Below, piece by piece: positions 28,139-31,073 of a DNA stretch of 31,073 nt. Origin of the DNA: an uncultured Ruminococcus sp. (GTDB taxonomy: Bacteria > Bacillota > Clostridia > Oscillospirales > Acutalibacteraceae). A model generated the notes under the pieces. The model did not search any database, was not told the DNA's origin, and was given only the letters and a program-made list of their open reading frames with translations. The translations under genes and the position numbers were made by a program. The first letter of the stretch is position 1. The number at the start of each line of letters is the position of its first letter. Location of the stretch: assembly GCA_900543095.1 (NCBI GenBank), contig UQQD01000018.1, forward strand, positions 1 to 31,073, in the 5' to 3' direction.

Positions 28139-29323
28139 ATGTCAAAAGGAAGATTTGGTATTCACGGCGGACAGTATGTTCCCGAAACTCTGATGAACGC
28201 TGTCAATGAATTTGAGGAGGCGTACAACAGATACAAAAACGATCCTGAATTTGTTGCAGAGCTTAATACGCTTCTGCACGAATACGCCGGCAGACCGTCA
28301 CGTCTTTATTACGCCGAAAAAATGACAAAGGATCTCGGCGGAGCAAAGATTTATCTAAAGCGTGAGGATCTCAATCATACAGGCTCACACAAAATAAACA
28401 ACTGTCTCGGTCAGTGCTTGCTTGCCAAAAAGATGGGCAAAACCAGGGTAATTGCCGAAACAGGTGCAGGTCAGCACGGAGTTGCAACCGCAACCGCCGC
28501 CGCACTTATGGGGCTTGAGTGTGAAGTATTTATGGGCAAGGAGGACACAATCCGCCAGGCGCTCAACGTTTACAGAATGAAGCTTCTCGGAGCAAAGGTT
28601 CACGCTGTTGAAACAGGCACAATGACCCTTAAAGACGCTATCAACGAGGCTATGCGCGAATGGACAAACCGTGTGAGCGATACTCATTATGTTATCGGTT
28701 CGGTTATGGGACCTCATCCGTTCCCGACGGTAGTCCGTGATTTTCAGAGCGTTATCGGCAAGGAGATAAAGCAGCAGCTTCTTGAAAAGGAGGGCAGGCT
28801 CCCCGACGCCGTAATGGCGTGTGTAGGCGGCGGAAGTAACGCAATGGGAACATTCTATGAATTTATAGGTGACGAAAGCGTTAAGCTGATCGGCTGTGAG
28901 GCGGCAGGTCTTGGCGTTGACAATCCCAAAAACGCCGCAACAATCGCAAACGGTACTTTGGGAATTTTCCACGGAATGAAAACCTATTTTTGCCAGAATG
29001 AATACGGTCAGATAGCCCCCGTATATTCAATTTCGGCAGGACTTGATTATCCGGGCGTAGGTCCCGAACACGCAAATTTAAACGATACAGGCAGGGCGCA
29101 ATATGTTCCCGTTACCGACGAAGAGGCGGTGCAGGCGTTTGAATATTTATCAAGAGTTGAGGGAATAATCCCCGCAATCGAGAGCGCACACGCCGTTGCA
29201 GAGTGCATAAAATTAGCCCCGACAATGGACAAGGACAAAATAATTGTAGTTACCGTTTCGGGACGAGGCGACAAGGACGTTGCCGCAATAGCAAGATACA
29301 GAGGGGAGAATCTTTATGACTGA
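28139..29323 (+). CDS. trpB: tryptophan synthase beta subunit
   Basis: A 394-residue pyridoxal-phosphate enzyme that joins indole and serine to make tryptophan. The cofactor Lys85 is in HTGSHKINN, the catalytic Glu107 in AETGAGQHGVATA, and the phosphate loop is CVGGGSNAMG. It starts with GRFGIHGGQYVPETLM, as in TrpB1-type enzymes that pair with TrpA. GGAGAGG lies 5 bases before the start. The 3' end overlaps trpA by 8 bp. Expression is controlled by the Trp T-box upstream. Confidence 0.97.
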   Translation: MSKGRFGIHGGQYVPETLMNAVNEFEEAYNRYKNDPEFVAELNTLLHEYAGRPSRLYYAEKMTKDLGGAKIYLKREDLNHTGSHKINNCLGQCLLAKKMGKTRVIAETGAGQHGVATATAAALMGLECEVFMGKEDTIRQALNVYRMKLLGAKVHAVETGTMTLKDAINEAMREWTNRVSDTHYVIGSVMGPHPFPTVVRDFQSVIGKEIKQQLLEKEGRLPDAVMACVGGGSNAMGTFYEFIGDESVKLIGCEAAGLGVDNPKNAATIANGTLGIFHGMKTYFCQNEYGQIAPVYSISAGLDYPGVGPEHANLNDTGRAQYVPVTDEEAVQAFEYLSRVEGIIPAIESAHAVAECIKLAPTMDKDKIIVVTVSGRGDKDVAAIARYRGENLYD

Positions 29324-30086
29324 TATAAAAACAGCGTTTGAAAACGGCAAGGCGTTTATACCGTTTGTAACGGCAGGCGATCCCGACCTTGACACTACCG
29401 CAAAATTGCTTGTAGGTATGAGCGAAAGCGGAGCGGATATAATTGAAATCGGAATTCCGTTTTCCGACCCTATAGCAGAGGGTGTAGTTATTCAGGAAGC
29501 CGATCTTCGTGCGCTTTCATCGGGAACGACTACCGACAAAATATTTGATATGGTAAAGGACATTCGCCCGCAGGTCAAGAGCGCTCTTGCGTTTATGACC
29601 TATGTAAACCCGATTTTTGCTTACGGCACGGATAAATTTATGGCACGCTGTAAAGAATGTGGAATTTCGGCAGTAATAGTTCCCGACGTTCCGTTTGAAG
29701 AAAAGGACGAATTAAGCGGATATTGCGATAAGTACGGAATAAACCTTATATCGCTTATTGCACCGACGTCAAATGACAGGATAAAAATGATAGCGAAAGA
29801 AGCACAGGGCTTTATCTATTGCGTATCGTCAATGGGCGTTACCGGTGTAAGGCAGAAAATAACAACAGACATCGGCAAGATGATAGAGCTTGTGCGTTCG
29901 GTCAGCGATATTCCGTGTGCGGTCGGCTTTGGTGTTTCAACACCCGAACAGGCTAAGCATATCACAGAGTCCGCCGACGGCGTTATTGTAGGTTCGGCGA
30001 TCGTAAAGATAGTTGCACAGTACGGCAAAGACAGCGTAAAGCCTGTTTGCGATTATGTCAGAGAAATGAAAGACGCAATTTCTTAA
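29316..30086 (+). CDS. trpA: tryptophan synthase alpha subunit
   Basis: A 256-residue TIM-barrel enzyme that cleaves indole-3-glycerol phosphate to indole and passes it to TrpB. The catalytic Glu44 is in DIIEIGIPFSDP. The usual second acid, E. coli Asp60 in ADGP, is Glu55 here in AEGV, a conservative change seen, to my knowledge, in other Clostridia. The phosphate-binding region VGFGVSTPEQ and the GSAIV strand are present. The ATG overlaps trpB by 8 bp, giving coupled translation. No other trp genes lie in the window, although the enzyme's substrate requires trpC and upstream steps. Confidence 0.96.
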   Translation: MTDIKTAFENGKAFIPFVTAGDPDLDTTAKLLVGMSESGADIIEIGIPFSDPIAEGVVIQEADLRALSSGTTTDKIFDMVKDIRPQVKSALAFMTYVNPIFAYGTDKFMARCKECGISAVIVPDVPFEEKDELSGYCDKYGINLISLIAPTSNDRIKMIAKEAQGFIYCVSSMGVTGVRQKITTDIGKMIELVRSVSDIPCAVGFGVSTPEQAKHITESADGVIVGSAIVKIVAQYGKDSVKPVCDYVREMKDAIS

Positions 30087-30107
30087 TTTATAATACAGGG
30101 TGATGTT

Positions 30108-30827
30108 ATGAACACAGTTGAACAACTGCAAAAGGTTATCGACAACAGCAAAAGCATAGTGTTTTTCGGAGGAGCAGGCGTAAGCACGGAAAGCGGTATT
30201 CCCGATTTCAGAAGCGTTGACGGTCTGTACAATCAAAGGTACGATTATCCGCCCGAGCAGATTTTGAGCCATACATTTTTTGAGCATAAGACAGAGGAAT
30301 TTTACAGGTTTTACCGTGACAAAATGCTTTGTCTTGATAAAAAGCCGAACAAGGCACATAAAAAGCTTGCAGAGCTTGAAAAAGCGGGAAAACTGCTTGC
30401 CGTTGTCACACAAAACATTGACGGACTTCATCAGGCGGCAGGAAGCAAAACGGTTTTTGAACTGCACGGAAGCGTTTTGAGAAATTACTGCCGAAAATGC
30501 GGAAAGTTCTATTCGGCGGAATATATAAAAAACACTTCGGGTGTTCCGAAGTGCGAGTGCGGCGGAGTGATAAAACCCGACGTGGTGCTTTATGAAGAGG
30601 GGCTTGACGACAAGACCGTAAACGGCGCAATTAACGCTATCAGCCGTGCGGACACGCTGATAATAGCGGGCACGAGCCTTTCGGTCTATCCGGCGGCAGG
30701 GTTTATAAGTTTTTTCGGCGGAAACACAACTGTGCTGATAAACCGTGACGAAACTCCGTTTGATTCGCAGGCGGATCTGGTGTATCACCAAAAGGTCGGC
30801 GAATTGATGGACCAAATCAGCGTGTGA
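30108..30827 (+). CDS. Sir2-family NAD-dependent protein deacylase
   Basis: A 239-residue sirtuin that removes acyl groups from lysines with NAD+. The Rossmann motif is GGAGVSTESGIPDFRS, the ribose-binding motif TQNIDGLHQ, and the catalytic His120 is in ELHGS. A zinc site is formed by Cys128, Cys131, Cys149 and Cys151 (CRKC and CEC). GTSLSVYPAAG near the C-terminal part is also typical. The Tyr-x-x-Arg pattern of desuccinylases is not evident, so deacetylation is the default expectation. It follows trpA by 21 bp with a modest ribosome binding site (GGGTGAT), so it may be read from the trp transcript. Confidence 0.93.
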   Translation: MNTVEQLQKVIDNSKSIVFFGGAGVSTESGIPDFRSVDGLYNQRYDYPPEQILSHTFFEHKTEEFYRFYRDKMLCLDKKPNKAHKKLAELEKAGKLLAVVTQNIDGLHQAAGSKTVFELHGSVLRNYCRKCGKFYSAEYIKNTSGVPKCECGGVIKPDVVLYEEGLDDKTVNGAINAISRADTLIIAGTSLSVYPAAGFISFFGGNTTVLINRDETPFDSQADLVYHQKVGELMDQISV

Positions 30828-30849
30828 AAATCAACATCTAAAATGATAA

Positions 30850-30890
30850 AAAACCTCGGACTGTTTGCAAAATACAATCCGAGGTTTTGT
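30850..30890 (+). terminator. terminator after the sirtuin gene
   Basis: AAAACCTCGGA (30850-30860) pairs with TCCGAGGTTTT (30878-30888), with a further TGT/ACA pairing inside. It probably ends the trpBA-sirtuin transcript. Confidence 0.85.
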
Positions 30891-30984
30891 TGTATCAAAA
30901 ATACATTGAAAATGTGTGAACGCAGCGTATTTAAAACATCTGCGTTTCCGTAACAAAAAATGCACGCTGCTGCACGAAAATGCA

Positions 30985-31073
30985 GGGGCAGCCCTTGCGG
31001 CTGTCCGTGGGCGAACACTGTATTCCCTTGATAAGGGAAATGTCGGCTTGCCGACAAAGGGTTTGCCGTTTTC
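30985..31073. repeat. dispersed palindromic repeats at the window end
   Basis: GGGCAGCCCTTGCGGCTGTCC-like sequence (about 30985-31006) is the reverse relative of the palindrome at 933 and 1191. It is followed by hairpins CCCTT-GAT-AAGGG (31025-31035) and TCGGC-TT-GCCGA (31043-31054). I see no gene in this end segment. Confidence 0.6.

Noticed and set aside
29937..30815. 292-residue minus-strand frame opposite trpA and the sirtuin gene
   Set aside because: It is antisense to two well-supported genes, has no family features and reflects codon bias of the real strand.

Overview
The window is the chromosomal replication-origin neighbourhood of a Gram-positive Clostridia bacterium, most likely a gut Oscillospiraceae/Ruminococcaceae relative. 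This is inferred from the low-to-mid GC content, the Firmicutes-type dnaA-dnaN-S4-recF-remB-gyrB-gyrA order, a split transketolase, a T-box leader, ECF transport and a Clostridia-type dispersed MITE. No taxonomic search was possible.

Layout. Positions 1-53 hold a cut-off tRNA-Met. Positions 132-857 encode a lipoprotein. Positions 860-1535 are a gene-free tract packed with repeats: two copies of a 35-bp palindrome-bearing repeat, one MITE and three tandem 83-bp units. Positions 1536-12479 are the leftward origin block on the minus strand: dnaA, dnaN, an S4-domain gene, recF, remB, two small zinc-ribbon membrane proteins, gyrB, a hotdog thioesterase and gyrA. Relatives of the 83-bp unit recur in this block: tandem and inverted between dnaN and dnaA, partial upstream of the first zinc-ribbon gene, and degenerate in the gyrA promoter. 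The dnaA upstream region (12480-12723) is the point where transcription diverges and is the favoured oriC candidate, with the dnaA-dnaN gap as a second candidate. The rpmH-rnpA-yidC block often found next to dnaA is absent.

Rightward from the origin are: a lipoprotein; a divergent pair of phage-type regulators (small XRE protein, HTH/S24 repressor); a head-on split transketolase; coaX, an ECF S component and birA (cofactor supply); a DMT exporter; a HAD phosphatase with an alanine/glycine:cation symporter; an ABC-F protein; tRNA-Arg(CCG); a small membrane-anchored protein; a head-on holin-endolysin pair; a TIGR01440 family gene; a tryptophan T-box controlling trpB-trpA; and a sirtuin.

Points most worth a second look: the symporter carries a roughly 95-residue insertion resembling a CBM26 starch-binding module; the gyrB leader contains a single sequence with type I-C CRISPR-repeat architecture; DnaA has changed residues in its DnaA-box recognition helix and no canonical box is visible nearby; the origin-linked 83-bp repeat family appears to have become the gyrA promoter; both gyrase quinolone pockets carry unusual residues; and an orphan phage lysis cassette sits behind three perfect palindromes.
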